A stretch of DNA of 19,106 nt from Deinococcus sedimenti (GCF_014648135.1 NZ_BMQN01000031.1:1-19106); one strand, 5' to 3'; positions 5,836-13,321 are shown, counted from the stretch's first letter. The notes: generated by a model from the letters alone, not told the origin. Translations and numbers: made by a program.

Positions 5836-7409
5836 GCGCAGAGTTGGAGTCCAAGAACCTCGCGAGTCTTGACTTCGAACCCTTGATCCTGCCGGTCGAC
5901 ACTGAGTCCTACAAGCACCCTGAGCGTGTCGAAGCGTGGCAGGAATACAGGACCAAGCACCTGACTGAAGTCGACGAGCGTGAAGCTGCTCGCATCTATG
6001 GCCTGGCCCTCTCCGAGGTGGCCAGCCGCTATGAGCCCCCGGAAGGGGAGTTCCTCGAACGTCTCGCCGTGTCCTACCGCTTCCTTTCAGAGGCGCCGCA
6101 ACAGATTGCAGATCGCCTGTGGGCCGCCGGCTACCTCTTCCAGCGTCCAAGCCTGACGACGTACTACTCCGAACAGACCGATCAACTGGAGCTGGTGTCC
6201 GAAGCGCCCGCAACTCGCCGGGTCATCGTCTGGAAAGTCAAGAAGAAGTCGCCGCGGCCCCCGGAGTCTCCCCACCCGAATCTGCGACCAGATCCCGGCG
6301 AAGGAATCACGCTGGGCGCCACGACACTCAGTCCCGCTGAACCCAACTACCCAGCACACCTGCAGCGCATGCTGTCAGACTCGCCTTTCATCTTGGTGGA
6401 TCGCGCCACGCGCGACGGGCGGAATTGGATGGTCGACAGAGACGTCGAGCACTACCCGTACTTCGAGGATCACAAGACCGAAAGCCTCAGAGGCCTGCGC
6501 CTCACCTACGTGCCCCCTGGTGACGCCCTCTTAGAAGAGGCCGCAGCCCAGGCGCTTGAACGCGTCAACCAGCTCGACGACACGACCTCAGATGTCTGGA
6601 GATTCATCCTGTGGAAAGCCACTGAGAGACGGGACGAACTGCAGTCGGAGATCACGCTGGACTCGCGAGAGGTTGCGCGGGCCCTGGGCTACAAGCCACA
6701 CGTCCACGGCGGCATGAAGCCTGAACATTTGCTCCTCGTTCACCAGGCACTGCAACATCTGGAAGCTCTGAAGATCTTCATTCCTCCAGGGGAACGCCTG
6801 ATCGACACAGACGGCAAAAAGAAGAAGCAGCGCATCAGCACCGGCCGTGAGGAACGGATCATCGCGGTGATGGCCCGCACCGGGTCGCGCGATCTGTACG
6901 GCCAGCGCACCGAGATGATCTGGGAGATTGCCCTGGGTAAATGGGTGCGACTGTTCTCCTCAAGCTACGCACCGATGTTTAAGGCCTTGGTCGAGCTGCC
7001 CAGCAAGCGGGGCGTCAACGTCTGGGCCAAACGCATCGGCACTGAACTCGTCCTGTACTACCGGCAGAGCATAGACAAGGGCCCAGTCAAGCGTCTCCGG
7101 TGGCGGACGCTCCTCGAGCGGTCCATGCTGGCCAACGAAGTCGAGGAAATGCGCGTGGCACGCAACACTGGCCGAGTCATCAAGTACGCCGAAGGGGCGC
7201 TCGACCTTCTACAGAAGATCGGCGTGATCAGGAGCTGGGAGGCAGTGCCAAGTGACGCAGACGCCCTGGCACAGTCCTTCGCGAAACCTGGCAGCTTCGA
7301 GGCATGGATGGACTCTATGGTTGAAATTGTCGTGCCAATCGAGATTGAGGGCATTCTCGACACGATCAAGCGCGGCAAGCCGAAGAAGCTTCCCGCAGCG
7401 GGGAAATGA
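5832..7409 (+). CDS. Probable plasmid replication initiator (Rep, winged-helix type)
   Basis: This is a 525-aa protein that starts at a GTG overlapping the XRE stop. Two regions look like winged helices. The first is about residues 250-315 (SDVWRFILWKATERR, LDSREVARALGY, EHLLLVHQALQHLEALKIFI). The second is about 375-465 (MFKALVELPSKRG, WAKRIGTELVLYYRQ, then a helical segment ending GALDLLQKIGVI). They are separated by a basic, sensor-like stretch (KKKKQRISTGREERIIAVM). Two-winged-helix layout is common in iteron-binding theta initiators. Three 22-bp iterons begin 8 bases after its stop, and a primase-helicase follows. I do not recognise a named Rep family, so the call rests on fold impression plus context. 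It would act by binding the iterons and opening the adjacent AT-rich DNA. Confidence 0.65.
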   Translation: MSAELESKNLASLDFEPLILPVDTESYKHPERVEAWQEYRTKHLTEVDEREAARIYGLALSEVASRYEPPEGEFLERLAVSYRFLSEAPQQIADRLWAAGYLFQRPSLTTYYSEQTDQLELVSEAPATRRVIVWKVKKKSPRPPESPHPNLRPDPGEGITLGATTLSPAEPNYPAHLQRMLSDSPFILVDRATRDGRNWMVDRDVEHYPYFEDHKTESLRGLRLTYVPPGDALLEEAAAQALERVNQLDDTTSDVWRFILWKATERRDELQSEITLDSREVARALGYKPHVHGGMKPEHLLLVHQALQHLEALKIFIPPGERLIDTDGKKKKQRISTGREERIIAVMARTGSRDLYGQRTEMIWEIALGKWVRLFSSSYAPMFKALVELPSKRGVNVWAKRIGTELVLYYRQSIDKGPVKRLRWRTLLERSMLANEVEEMRVARNTGRVIKYAEGALDLLQKIGVIRSWEAVPSDADALAQSFAKPGSFEAWMDSMVEIVVPIEIEGILDTIKRGKPKKLPAAGK

Positions 7410-7416
7410 AGTGGCT

Positions 7417-7482
7417 ACCCCACCTCCAACTGACGCAGACCCCACCCCTAACTGACGCAGACCCCACCCCTAACTGACGCAG
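7417..7482 (+). repeat. Three tandem 22-bp iterons (candidate origin)
   Basis: Copies lie at 7417-7438, 7439-7460 and 7461-7482 with no spacer. Copies 2 and 3 are identical and copy 1 differs at two positions. The conserved part is AACTGACGCAG, preceded by ACCCCACC. A unit of 22 bp places each site about two helical turns apart. A partial fourth copy begins with ACC at 7483. Position directly behind the rep gene fits initiator binding sites. Confidence 0.8.
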
Positions 7483-7687
7483 ACCTAAATCGGCAAGACC
7501 GTCCCAGACGGCAAAAAAGGGGCCTGAAAAATCCTAATAAGGTCTAATAAGACCTGATCTGGCGTCCCGCCCCGCAGTGGCGGGCGGACGCTTGAGAAAA
7601 TAAAAGCGGCCCGCAGGCGTTCACCTTGGCCGGAGAACCTGCGGACCACATACCAAACGGCCCACAAGGGCAGAAAGGCGGCTCATT
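7483..7687. other. Origin-like spacer: AT-richer stretch and small inverted repeats
   Basis: After the iterons come CCGTC/GACGG (7499-7511), then an A/T-richer segment with CTAATAAGG and CTAATAAGA in tandem. It contains the perfect repeat AGGTCT-AATA-AGACCT (7540-7555), a candidate melting region. Further on, a GC-rich imperfect stem (about 7562-7591) and the repeat CCGCAGG (7611-7617)/CCTGCGG (7638-7644) occur. No clear DnaA box was found. The end carries the AAAGGCGG ribosome site for the next gene. Confidence 0.55.
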
Positions 7688-10069
7688 TTGACACGATCAC
7701 AGAAAGCAGGTCCTCTCCTGACCGCTGCCCTCGCTGCGCTGGACCGCGGCTGGAGCGTGCTGCCCGTCCAAGCCGTAGGAGCGTTCGCCAAGCGGCCGCA
7801 CTTCGTCCTGACAGAAACAGGCCATCAGGATCAGGAGGACGACAAGATAAAACCCTCCTGGAAGCCACTGCAGACCACGCCGGCAACTCCTGAACAGGTC
7901 AGCACTTGGTTCGCAAAAGAATCCGGAAAAGGGGTCGCCATCGTCACTGGCACCGTCTCGAACGTCATTGTCATTGACTTCGACGGGCCGCACGGCGAGG
8001 CGCTGCGTCAGCAGTGGAATCTGCCTGTGCACGTCCGCACCGGCAGTGGCGGGAGTCACGTCTACTTCGAGCACCCGGGCTGGCCAGTCTCCACCCTGAA
8101 CAGCAAGGCGAAGCGCGAGCTCGGCCAGCGCTGGCCCGGTCTCGACATTCGCGGTGATGGCGGTTACGCCCTGATTCCTCCCAGCATCAACCCCAGCGGC
8201 CCCTATATCTGGGAGGGCACGCCGGGAGACCTGCTCCCCCTGAGCCGCCTGCCGGATGACGTCCGGATCTTCCTGGGCCTGATGGAGGCCCCGAAGCCCC
8301 CTGAACCCCGCTCAGTGGCGCCGGTAACGCCCTACCAGGGCAGCCGACAGGACAACCAGGGACGGCCTCCTGGCGAGCTGCTCGTCAGCCGCGCCCTCGA
8401 CCAGGTCAACAGCGGCGAGGGCCGCAACAACGCCGGCATGTGGCTCGCGCTCCAGCTGCGCGACAATGGGTACAGCCGTGGGGAAGCACAGGACGTCATG
8501 CGGTCCTATGTCGCCCAGGTTCCCGTTCAGGACACCCACGGCCGTCACGACCCATATACCGAAAACGAGGCAGCCACCACGCTGGCCAGTGCATTCAGCA
8601 GGCCTGCTCGACAGCCTTGGGAAGAACGCAAGAATTCAAGCGGGAATAACGTCGTCTCAGACGTAAAAAATCCCTCTTCTGGAACGGATGAATTGTTGAC
8701 ATTTGTTGACATGTCTGACGGTTTGCAGCCTCCTCCTGTTCCAGCCATCAGCGAGACTGGTACGGGCCCCGTCATCCTGACGGGAGATAGCGCTTTCCAG
8801 CAGGTGACGGCCGCGCTTCAGGTGCGAAACATCGATGGTGTGGTCGCCCGGCGCGCCCTTACCCCTGAAGAAATCCAACGGCTGATCGCCGATCGTCGCG
8901 CCCTGTTCGTCCTGAGCCCGAGCGGCGCGCAGGAACGGGCGTTCGACGCTGCTGGGGTCGAGTGGTACCCGCTGCATGATCTCCAGACCAGGCAGGATCC
9001 TGAGACCCTGAATCAGCTGCTGACCGACGCCATGACCGCGGCCTGGGAGGTCAGCCTTCAGGGCAGCGTGCCCTTCCTGGAACACGACCTGCTGGCGCTC
9101 GCCGATGCCCGCCTGAACCGCGGGGGCCACACGTACCCGACTGGCCTCACCGCGTTCGACGAGGCGATCGGAGGTGGCTTCTACGATGGCCTGCACGTTC
9201 TCGGCGGGGTGACCGGTGGCGGGAAGACGGCGCTGGCCCTGGCGATCGCACAGTTCAACGCCCAGGCGGGGCGGCCCGTGCTGTACGTGACGTACGAGCA
9301 GAGCCGATACGAGCTGTGGGGGCGCGTGATCAGCAGCAACACGGGAGTTCCCCTTCGCCAGTTGCGCACCGGTGGCACAGCCCAGCACCCTGTCAGCGAA
9401 CTCCTGCGGCAGAACCAGCGCTACCAGGAACTGACTCGCGGTGTCGCCCCCCACTTCACTGTCATCGAGGGTGACGGCTTCGAAGGAGGAGCCTGGGGAA
9501 CAGACCGCATCGCTGCCCAGGTGCGTCGCATGAAGGCTGCCTACAACGCCGCCCCACTGGTGATCCTCGACTACCTCCAGCGCATGCCCAGCGGCAGTGA
9601 CAAGGAGAAGCGCCACCAGATCGACGAGGTCGTGATGGGCCTGCAGGTTCGCCTCGGCCGCGAGTTGAACACGCCTGTGCTGCTGATCAGCAGTGTGGGG
9701 CGCGGTAAGTACGGCGAGCTGGTCACGGCGCCCCTCGAGGAGCGTCTCGGCGTGTTCAAGGAGTCCGGAGGTGTGGAGTACACCGCGTATACGGCGTCCC
9801 TGCTGTATCCGCTGGGTGCCGCCCACGTGCAGGCGCTGGGGCTTGAGGAGCCACCAGTGCCGGGCAGCGGTCGCGCGGCACTGAAAGGCCTGTGGAAGTA
9901 CCTGGTGCTGGATCTGGCGAAGAACCGTGAAGGGGAGGCACCCCGGCAGTGGGTGCTTCGCTGGTACCCGGCCACCGGCCGCTTCGAACTCCAGCAGGCC
10001 ATTGACCCCGAGGAACTGGCGGCCGCAGAGGGCTCCAAGCGGAAGGCGAGGACGTTCACTCAGAATTGA
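7688..10069 (+). CDS. Primase-polymerase (PrimPol) fused to a RecA-fold replicative helicase
   Basis: This is a 793-aa protein. The N-terminal ~200 residues match the archaeo-eukaryotic primase / bifunctional primase-polymerase fold. The segment ALAALDRGWSVLPVQ...KRP is the usual start, D97-F-D99 (VIDFDG) is the metal-binding pair, RTGSGGSHVYF has H124, and D153 in LDIRGDGGYALIPPS is the third acid. A less conserved linker (about 220-460) follows. The C-terminal domain is a DnaB/RepA-like helicase with TGLTAFDEAIGGGF, Walker A GGVTGGGKT (506-514, K513) and Walker B LVILDYLQR (624-632, D628). Such fusions both unwind and prime plasmid or phage DNA. The TTG start is preceded by AAAGGCGG and fits the expected domain beginning. 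With the upstream Rep and iterons it forms a nearly self-sufficient replication module. Confidence 0.9.
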   Translation: MTRSQKAGPLLTAALAALDRGWSVLPVQAVGAFAKRPHFVLTETGHQDQEDDKIKPSWKPLQTTPATPEQVSTWFAKESGKGVAIVTGTVSNVIVIDFDGPHGEALRQQWNLPVHVRTGSGGSHVYFEHPGWPVSTLNSKAKRELGQRWPGLDIRGDGGYALIPPSINPSGPYIWEGTPGDLLPLSRLPDDVRIFLGLMEAPKPPEPRSVAPVTPYQGSRQDNQGRPPGELLVSRALDQVNSGEGRNNAGMWLALQLRDNGYSRGEAQDVMRSYVAQVPVQDTHGRHDPYTENEAATTLASAFSRPARQPWEERKNSSGNNVVSDVKNPSSGTDELLTFVDMSDGLQPPPVPAISETGTGPVILTGDSAFQQVTAALQVRNIDGVVARRALTPEEIQRLIADRRALFVLSPSGAQERAFDAAGVEWYPLHDLQTRQDPETLNQLLTDAMTAAWEVSLQGSVPFLEHDLLALADARLNRGGHTYPTGLTAFDEAIGGGFYDGLHVLGGVTGGGKTALALAIAQFNAQAGRPVLYVTYEQSRYELWGRVISSNTGVPLRQLRTGGTAQHPVSELLRQNQRYQELTRGVAPHFTVIEGDGFEGGAWGTDRIAAQVRRMKAAYNAAPLVILDYLQRMPSGSDKEKRHQIDEVVMGLQVRLGRELNTPVLLISSVGRGKYGELVTAPLEERLGVFKESGGVEYTAYTASLLYPLGAAHVQALGLEEPPVPGSGRAALKGLWKYLVLDLAKNREGEAPRQWVLRWYPATGRFELQQAIDPEELAAAEGSKRKARTFTQN

Positions 10070-10338
10070 GTAAAACCCTAGAGGGCCCCCGGCAGGTACA
10101 AGTTGTTTCAGATTCCAAGCTGTGGCAGAGGCATGTTCGAGAGAAGTCGAGCATGCCCCTTGCATTGCAGAGAGAAAATCGCGTCTACAGGCCATTTTCT
10201 TGACCTCACGAAAATGGTTTGCCTGTGGAGAGCAGGCCGTTGCCGGATCGTTTTCCTGACGTCGGCAAAATGATCCTTGGTCATCCACAGTCGTCTCCAA
10301 AGATCTGAGGGTGTCACGCTGGGGCGGACGCTGAGGGT
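10070..10338 (+). promoter_or_regulatory. Hairpin-rich leader before the HTH/coiled-coil operon
   Basis: There is no gene in these 269 bases, but there is dense structure. Hairpin 1 is GGCATGTTCGA (10130-10140)/TCGAGCATGCC (10147-10157). Hairpin 2 is CAGGCCATTTTC (10188-10199) with GAAAATG (10210-10216) and GCCTG (10221-10225). Hairpin 3 is GGATCGTTTT (10245-10254)/AAAATGATCC (10267-10276). The loops of 2 and 3 belong to a 22-bp imperfect direct repeat (10195-10216 and 10251-10272, 17 of 22 identical). GCCTG at 10221 can instead pair with CAGGC at 10233-10237, and TTGCCG (10240) with CGGCAA (10263), so alternative folds exist. GGTACAAGTTG at 10095 recurs at 3657. TCATCCACA (10281-10289) is one base from a DnaA box. 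Confidence 0.6.
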
Positions 10339-10518
10339 ATGGCAGACACTCAGACTCCACTGGCGTATTCGCGGAAGCAGGCGGCCGAGTTGCTCGGTCT
10401 CTCTTCAGTAACTGTCGACCGGCTCATCAAGACCGGACAACTGCGAGCCGTGCAGGTCGGTACTCGCCGTCTTATCCCTCGCACAGTCATCGAGGCCTTC
10501 CTGGCAGGTCAGCAGTGA
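10339..10518 (+). CDS. Excisionase/MerR-like HTH protein
   Basis: This is a 59-aa protein. It has the compact winged-helix signature of the excisionase/HTH_17 group: PLAYSRKQAAELLGLSSVTVDRLIKTGQL, then AVQVGTRRLIPRTVIEAFLAG. Such proteins either bend DNA for site-specific excision or regulate an operon. The start is the ATG at 10339; GAGGG lies only two or three bases before it, so the ribosome site is unusual. The stop overlaps the GTG of the next gene by four bases. It is the first gene of the operon and the natural candidate to bind the repeats in the leader. Partnership with the plasmid's tyrosine recombinase is possible but unproven. Confidence 0.8.
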   Translation: MADTQTPLAYSRKQAAELLGLSSVTVDRLIKTGQLRAVQVGTRRLIPRTVIEAFLAGQQ

Positions 10519-10742
10519 ATGGCATGGAGTGGGCTGTCCTCAGCGCCTACGCCCGCTGGCTGCCTCCTGGCCCGGAGCGGCAGCAGGTGCGGCAGGTAGC
10601 GTCCCTATACCGTCCTGAGAGATACGCACCCAGCCTGGGAGCTGCTGAGGACGCCGGCCTGACCAGCAAGGCGAACCTCACGCCCAAAGGCCTTGAGGCC
10701 GCGCGACACTTCATCCGTAACCTGCACGAGGCCGCGGCATGA
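10515..10742 (+). CDS. Small hypothetical protein (possible winged helix)
   Basis: This is a 75-aa protein that starts at a GTG overlapping the previous stop (GTGA). Its own stop overlaps the next ATG (ATGA), so it sits inside a coupled operon. Sequence pieces are helical (EWAVLSAYARWL, ERQQVRQVASLY) and end with AGLTSKANLTPKGLEAARHFIRNL. That last piece has the feel of the wing and last helix of a small winged-helix protein ('LTPKGLEAA'). No family is recognised. Function is unknown. Confidence 0.65.
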   Translation: MNGMEWAVLSAYARWLPPGPERQQVRQVASLYRPERYAPSLGAAEDAGLTSKANLTPKGLEAARHFIRNLHEAAA

Positions 10743-11026
10743 CCAGTCAGGTTGCCGTACCCGAGGGCGTCCCCCAGGCGCTGACGACAGGCGAGACCGC
10801 GAAGGTCCTGCGGATGAACGAACGCACGATTCGCAGCTGGGCTGAGAGTGGCACGCTGCCCTTCCAGATGGTTGGCGGCCGCCGGTACATCACGAGTTTG
10901 CGCCTGCTCGAGTGGGCCAATTGTCTCGGGTGGGAGGTCCACTGGACTGAACATCCAGCACTCGACGACATGGATGTCAGAACCGTCAGAAAGGCGGGTG
11001 GGGCTTCTTCCACCATGGGCACATGA
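10739..11026 (+). CDS. Second excisionase/MerR-like HTH protein
   Basis: This is a 95-aa protein. The HTH and wing are clear: ALTTGETAKVLRMNERTIRSWAESGTLPFQMVGGRRYITSLRLLEWA (residues about 14-60), typical of excisionase/HTH_17 domains. A 35-residue C-terminal extension follows (EVHWTEHPALDDMDVRTVRKAGGAS) and resembles nothing I know. It overlaps both neighbours by four bases. Two related but distinct HTH proteins in one short operon may act as a pair: one repressor and one recombination directionality factor, or two DNA-anchoring subunits for the coiled-coil proteins downstream. Confidence 0.8.
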   Translation: MTSQVAVPEGVPQALTTGETAKVLRMNERTIRSWAESGTLPFQMVGGRRYITSLRLLEWANCLGWEVHWTEHPALDDMDVRTVRKAGGASSTMGT

Positions 11027-11742
11027 TCGAGTATGACCATCAGGCCTTCGCGAAGGCCGCAGAGGAAGATCTCGCCAGTCTCAAAGCCGATGCCGAGGAG
11101 CTGCAGCGGCGTCACAGCGAAAAAACCCGGCAACTGGAAGCCCTGCAGAAAGCCCCCAAGAAAGACTTCACCAAGATTGTCGAACTCGAGGGCCAACGTC
11201 AGGCGATCGCCAAGCTCCTCGAAGAGCAGCACTTCTCCGTTCAGCACGCAGAAGGCGTCCTGGCAGATATTCAGCGGCGCGGGCTGGAAGCAAAACGCTG
11301 GGAAGTGATCGACAGCACGGCCCACGAGATCGGCGTTGTGCACGCTGAGTATCACCAGCTGTTCAGTGAACTGAAGACGCAGGTGCAGAGCATGTTCGAG
11401 AGGTTGACCGAACTCGACAAGCGCTGGCTTCTTCTCCGTCAGACCTGGCGCACCGAAGCAGCCCACCTCGGGTACTACCTCGCCAACAACGTGCAGGGTC
11501 AGGAGAGAGCCAACGTCTTCTTCCATGAAGCCGACAGCCTGAAGATCAACACGGATCTTCTGCGGCTGAGCCGCCCCCACATGGATCCCCTGCCCGGCGG
11601 AAGATACGAGAACTCTCTGCTTCCTTTCGGATCCCCGAGGACCTACGAGCAGCTCGTGCACAACTTCCTGCTGAACGCCTACGAGTCGACTTTCAGAGTG
11701 CGTCTGGGACAGCCCGGAGCACTGGAGGAGTTCAAGGAATGA
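11023..11742 (+). CDS. Coiled-coil protein of unknown function
   Basis: This is a 239-aa protein. Residues about 8-135 are a long charged helix pattern with heptads (LKADAEELQRRHSEKTRQLEALQKA, IVELEGQRQAIAKLLEEQHFSVQHAEGVLADIQ, HEIGVVHAEYHQLFSELKTQVQSMFERL). The C-terminal third is not coiled coil (LLRLSRPHMDPLPGGRYENSLLPFGSPRTYEQLVHNFLLNAYESTF) and may be globular. There is no signal peptide or membrane helix, so it is cytoplasmic. It starts in the previous stop (ATGA) and its end overlaps the next start. I do not recognise the family. It could be a structural or adaptor partner of the second coiled-coil protein in the operon. Confidence 0.75.
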   Translation: MIEYDHQAFAKAAEEDLASLKADAEELQRRHSEKTRQLEALQKAPKKDFTKIVELEGQRQAIAKLLEEQHFSVQHAEGVLADIQRRGLEAKRWEVIDSTAHEIGVVHAEYHQLFSELKTQVQSMFERLTELDKRWLLLRQTWRTEAAHLGYYLANNVQGQERANVFFHEADSLKINTDLLRLSRPHMDPLPGGRYENSLLPFGSPRTYEQLVHNFLLNAYESTFRVRLGQPGALEEFKE

Positions 11743-11909
11743 GTGAGGAGCGGAAGGCCATCCGGGAAGAGATTCAGCGAGACATGCATGAGCGGTGCCC
11801 AGCTCAGCCAGTGCCTGCGCGCACTCCAGAGCAGACCCTGCAGCAGCAGGCCGACGCGTACGTGCGGCGCCGTGAGGAAGCCGCGAAACCACAGGGAGGC
11901 ACATCGTGA
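11739..11909 (+). CDS. Small charged hypothetical protein between two coiled-coil genes
   Basis: This is a 56-aa frame linking two coupled genes. Its ATG lies in the preceding stop (ATGA) and its TGA overlaps the following GTG (GTGA). It is rich in Glu, Arg and Gln: ERKAIREEIQRDMHERCP, then QTLQQQADAYVRRREEA. It was kept because it exactly fills the gap between the two larger genes with the same four-base overlaps seen throughout the operon. It may be a short helical adaptor. No homologue is recognised. Confidence 0.6.
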   Translation: MSEERKAIREEIQRDMHERCPAQPVPARTPEQTLQQQADAYVRRREEAAKPQGGTS

Positions 11910-12682
11910 ACACTTCGGAAATCCGGCAGCAACTTGAAGGACTCGAGGGGGAATACGCCGAAATCCAGACCCTTCTGACAAAGGAACGTGCCCATCTGCG
12001 CCAGCTGGAGGGCGAGGGCATCAAGGCCTTCGACCAGGTGATTACCGCGCAGGGACGTGTGGGCGCTCTGGAGCGTATGGAAGCTGAACAGGCCACTCGG
12101 GTTGAACAGGCCAAAGAGGCCCTGCGTGCCTCTGAGAAGCAGGATGTCCGCGAGGAGCACCTGGCGTTCATCGGCGCCTGCTCTCAGGAGATCAAGGCCG
12201 CCAGGGCTGACCTGCTGGCGCATCGCGACGCCCTCTATGCCGCACTGGTCGAACTCCTGCCACCCATCTTGGCTGCATCAGACAGGTGGGGCACGGCAAG
12301 GAAAGCCTGGATGGATCGTGCAAGCATGGCGGGGATCCGGGTCGTAAGCCTTGGTGGGGACGAAGCGGCCACGAAAGCTCTATATCGGGAGCTTGAGGAG
12401 AAAGGCGTGGATACCGCGCCTTTGCGTTGGCCTCGAGGTAGCGGATACGAGGTTCAGGGGAGTGTTCCCGCACCTGCAGCGCCTTACCCGGTCAGTGATA
12501 CCGAGTTTGGTCCTCATCTGGATCAGGTCGTGGAAAGCGTGATCGATCAGGGTGGGGTGATCCTGGCCAGGATCAGGCATGGCATGTTGTCCGGAGGATC
12601 CACGTCCGCTCGGATCGAGGCCGCTCCTATTGTGCCCACCTCTGCACCCCTAGCCCTGAAGACTGATCCAGCCGGTTCCTGA
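11906..12682 (+). CDS. Second coiled-coil protein of unknown function
   Basis: This is a 258-aa protein that starts at a GTG overlapping the previous stop. Residues 1-110 are strongly heptad-like (IRQQLEGLEGEYAEIQTLLTKERAHLRQLEGEG, LERMEAEQATRVEQAKEALRASEKQ, CSQEIKAARADLLAHRDALYAALVELL). The centre (MDRASMAGIRVVSLGGDEAATKALYRELEEKGVD) might be a small globular piece, and the C-terminus is Pro/Ala-rich and probably flexible. The layout parallels the other coiled-coil gene of this operon (N-terminal coil, C-terminal non-coil), suggesting a pair that could form a hetero-oligomer. It is the last gene; its stop codon is inside a strong hairpin. Confidence 0.75.
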   Translation: MNTSEIRQQLEGLEGEYAEIQTLLTKERAHLRQLEGEGIKAFDQVITAQGRVGALERMEAEQATRVEQAKEALRASEKQDVREEHLAFIGACSQEIKAARADLLAHRDALYAALVELLPPILAASDRWGTARKAWMDRASMAGIRVVSLGGDEAATKALYRELEEKGVDTAPLRWPRGSGYEVQGSVPAPAAPYPVSDTEFGPHLDQVVESVIDQGGVILARIRHGMLSGGSTSARIEAAPIVPTSAPLALKTDPAGS

Positions 12683-12720
12683 GGCAGATGGCGCGCCGTA
12701 AATAGCGCGCCATCTGCCTC
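12681..12720. terminator. Hairpin ending the HTH/coiled-coil operon
   Basis: Perfect 16-bp arms GAGGCAGATGGCGCGC (12681-12696) and its complement (12705-12720) enclose an 8-nt loop. The left arm includes the last two bases of the stop codon. No T-run follows, as with the 3860-3903 hairpin, so this plasmid seems to favour long stems over U-tracts. Confidence 0.75.
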
Positions 12721-12751
12721 ACTAAGCATGAGCGCAGGCACTGAGAAAAGG

Positions 12752-12764
12752 CTGTCTCAGACAG
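12752..12764. promoter_or_regulatory. Palindrome upstream of the small-gene cluster
   Basis: CTGTCT-C-AGACAG is a perfect 13-bp inverted repeat 53 bp before the start of the next gene. It is a possible operator for the cluster; no clear promoter boxes were found beside it. Confidence 0.35.
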
Positions 12765-12817
12765 TCACGACCTGTGTTCGACTGGGGTTACCCCCCCCTC
12801 ACTGAAAGGCGGTGAGT

Positions 12818-13090
12818 ATGAACAAGAACGCTGACCCTACCGCAGCGCGTAAAGCTCGCCGCGCGAAACGTAAACCTCCTGGCATGGAGCAGCTGATGTT
12901 GAAGCTCTGGAAAGCCATGGAGACGGCGGAAGACCTTCTCAATCACGACGACCCCAACGTCCGCCTGCGGGCAACGCATGCCATGGCCACCGTGGCCGGC
13001 ACATACACCAAGGCCAAGGACGTCGGCGAGCTCGAGGCGCGCCTGAGTGCCGTGGAGGAACAGATGAAAGATCAGGATGGCACGGCGTGA
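12818..13090 (+). CDS. Small hypothetical protein, basic N-terminus and helical body
   Basis: This is a 90-aa protein. The ATG at 12818 is chosen over the GTG six bases upstream because AAAGGCGGTGA then sits at a proper distance. The N-terminus is very basic (ARKARRAKRKPPG). The rest is helical: EQLMLKLWKAMETAEDLL, then DPNVRLRATHAMATVAGTYTKAKDVGELEARLSAVEEQMK. This second part recalls short phage or mobile-element proteins that accompany packaging or DNA-binding factors, but the resemblance is only an impression. The stop overlaps the next GTG (GTGA). Confidence 0.65.
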   Translation: MNKNADPTAARKARRAKRKPPGMEQLMLKLWKAMETAEDLLNHDDPNVRLRATHAMATVAGTYTKAKDVGELEARLSAVEEQMKDQDGTA

Positions 13091-13314
13091 CGCGGCTCAA
13101 GCGCCTGCACAGCGTCGAGGAGTTCGTACGGGAGCGGCACGAAGCTCAGGAGCAGCACCAGGGCATGAAGCAGATGGCCACCCTATCGGACGAGGAGCTG
13201 GGTGTTCGAATCGCCGCGCTGGAAGCTACGCGTGACCCAGCTTACGAGGCCCAGCTGGCAGAGATGACAGTCGACGATCTGAGCCGCGAGGTTGGCCGCT
13301 TATGTGGCTGGTAG
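13087..13314 (+). CDS. Small hypothetical helical protein
   Basis: This is a 75-aa protein with a GTG start overlapping the previous stop. It is highly charged and predicted to be helical: SVEEFVRERHEAQEQHQGMKQ, LSDEELGVRIAALEATRDPAYEAQLAEMTVDDLSREVGRL. No known domain was seen. It is coupled to the gene before it, so the two may form one functional unit. Confidence 0.6.
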   Translation: MTRLKRLHSVEEFVRERHEAQEQHQGMKQMATLSDEELGVRIAALEATRDPAYEAQLAEMTVDDLSREVGRLCGW

Positions 13315-13321
13315 GTCTGAT

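Noticed and set aside
7417..7482. CRISPR-like array
   Set aside because: The 22-bp repeats are directly tandem with no spacers, so they are iterons.
8657..10360. 567-aa minus-strand open frame opposite the primase-helicase
   Set aside because: Antisense shadow of a gene with clear PrimPol and Walker motifs; its sequence shows no domain.
10747..12171. 474-aa minus-strand open frame opposite the coiled-coil operon
   Set aside because: Antisense shadow; the plus strand has a chain of exact four-base overlaps and clear HTH domains.
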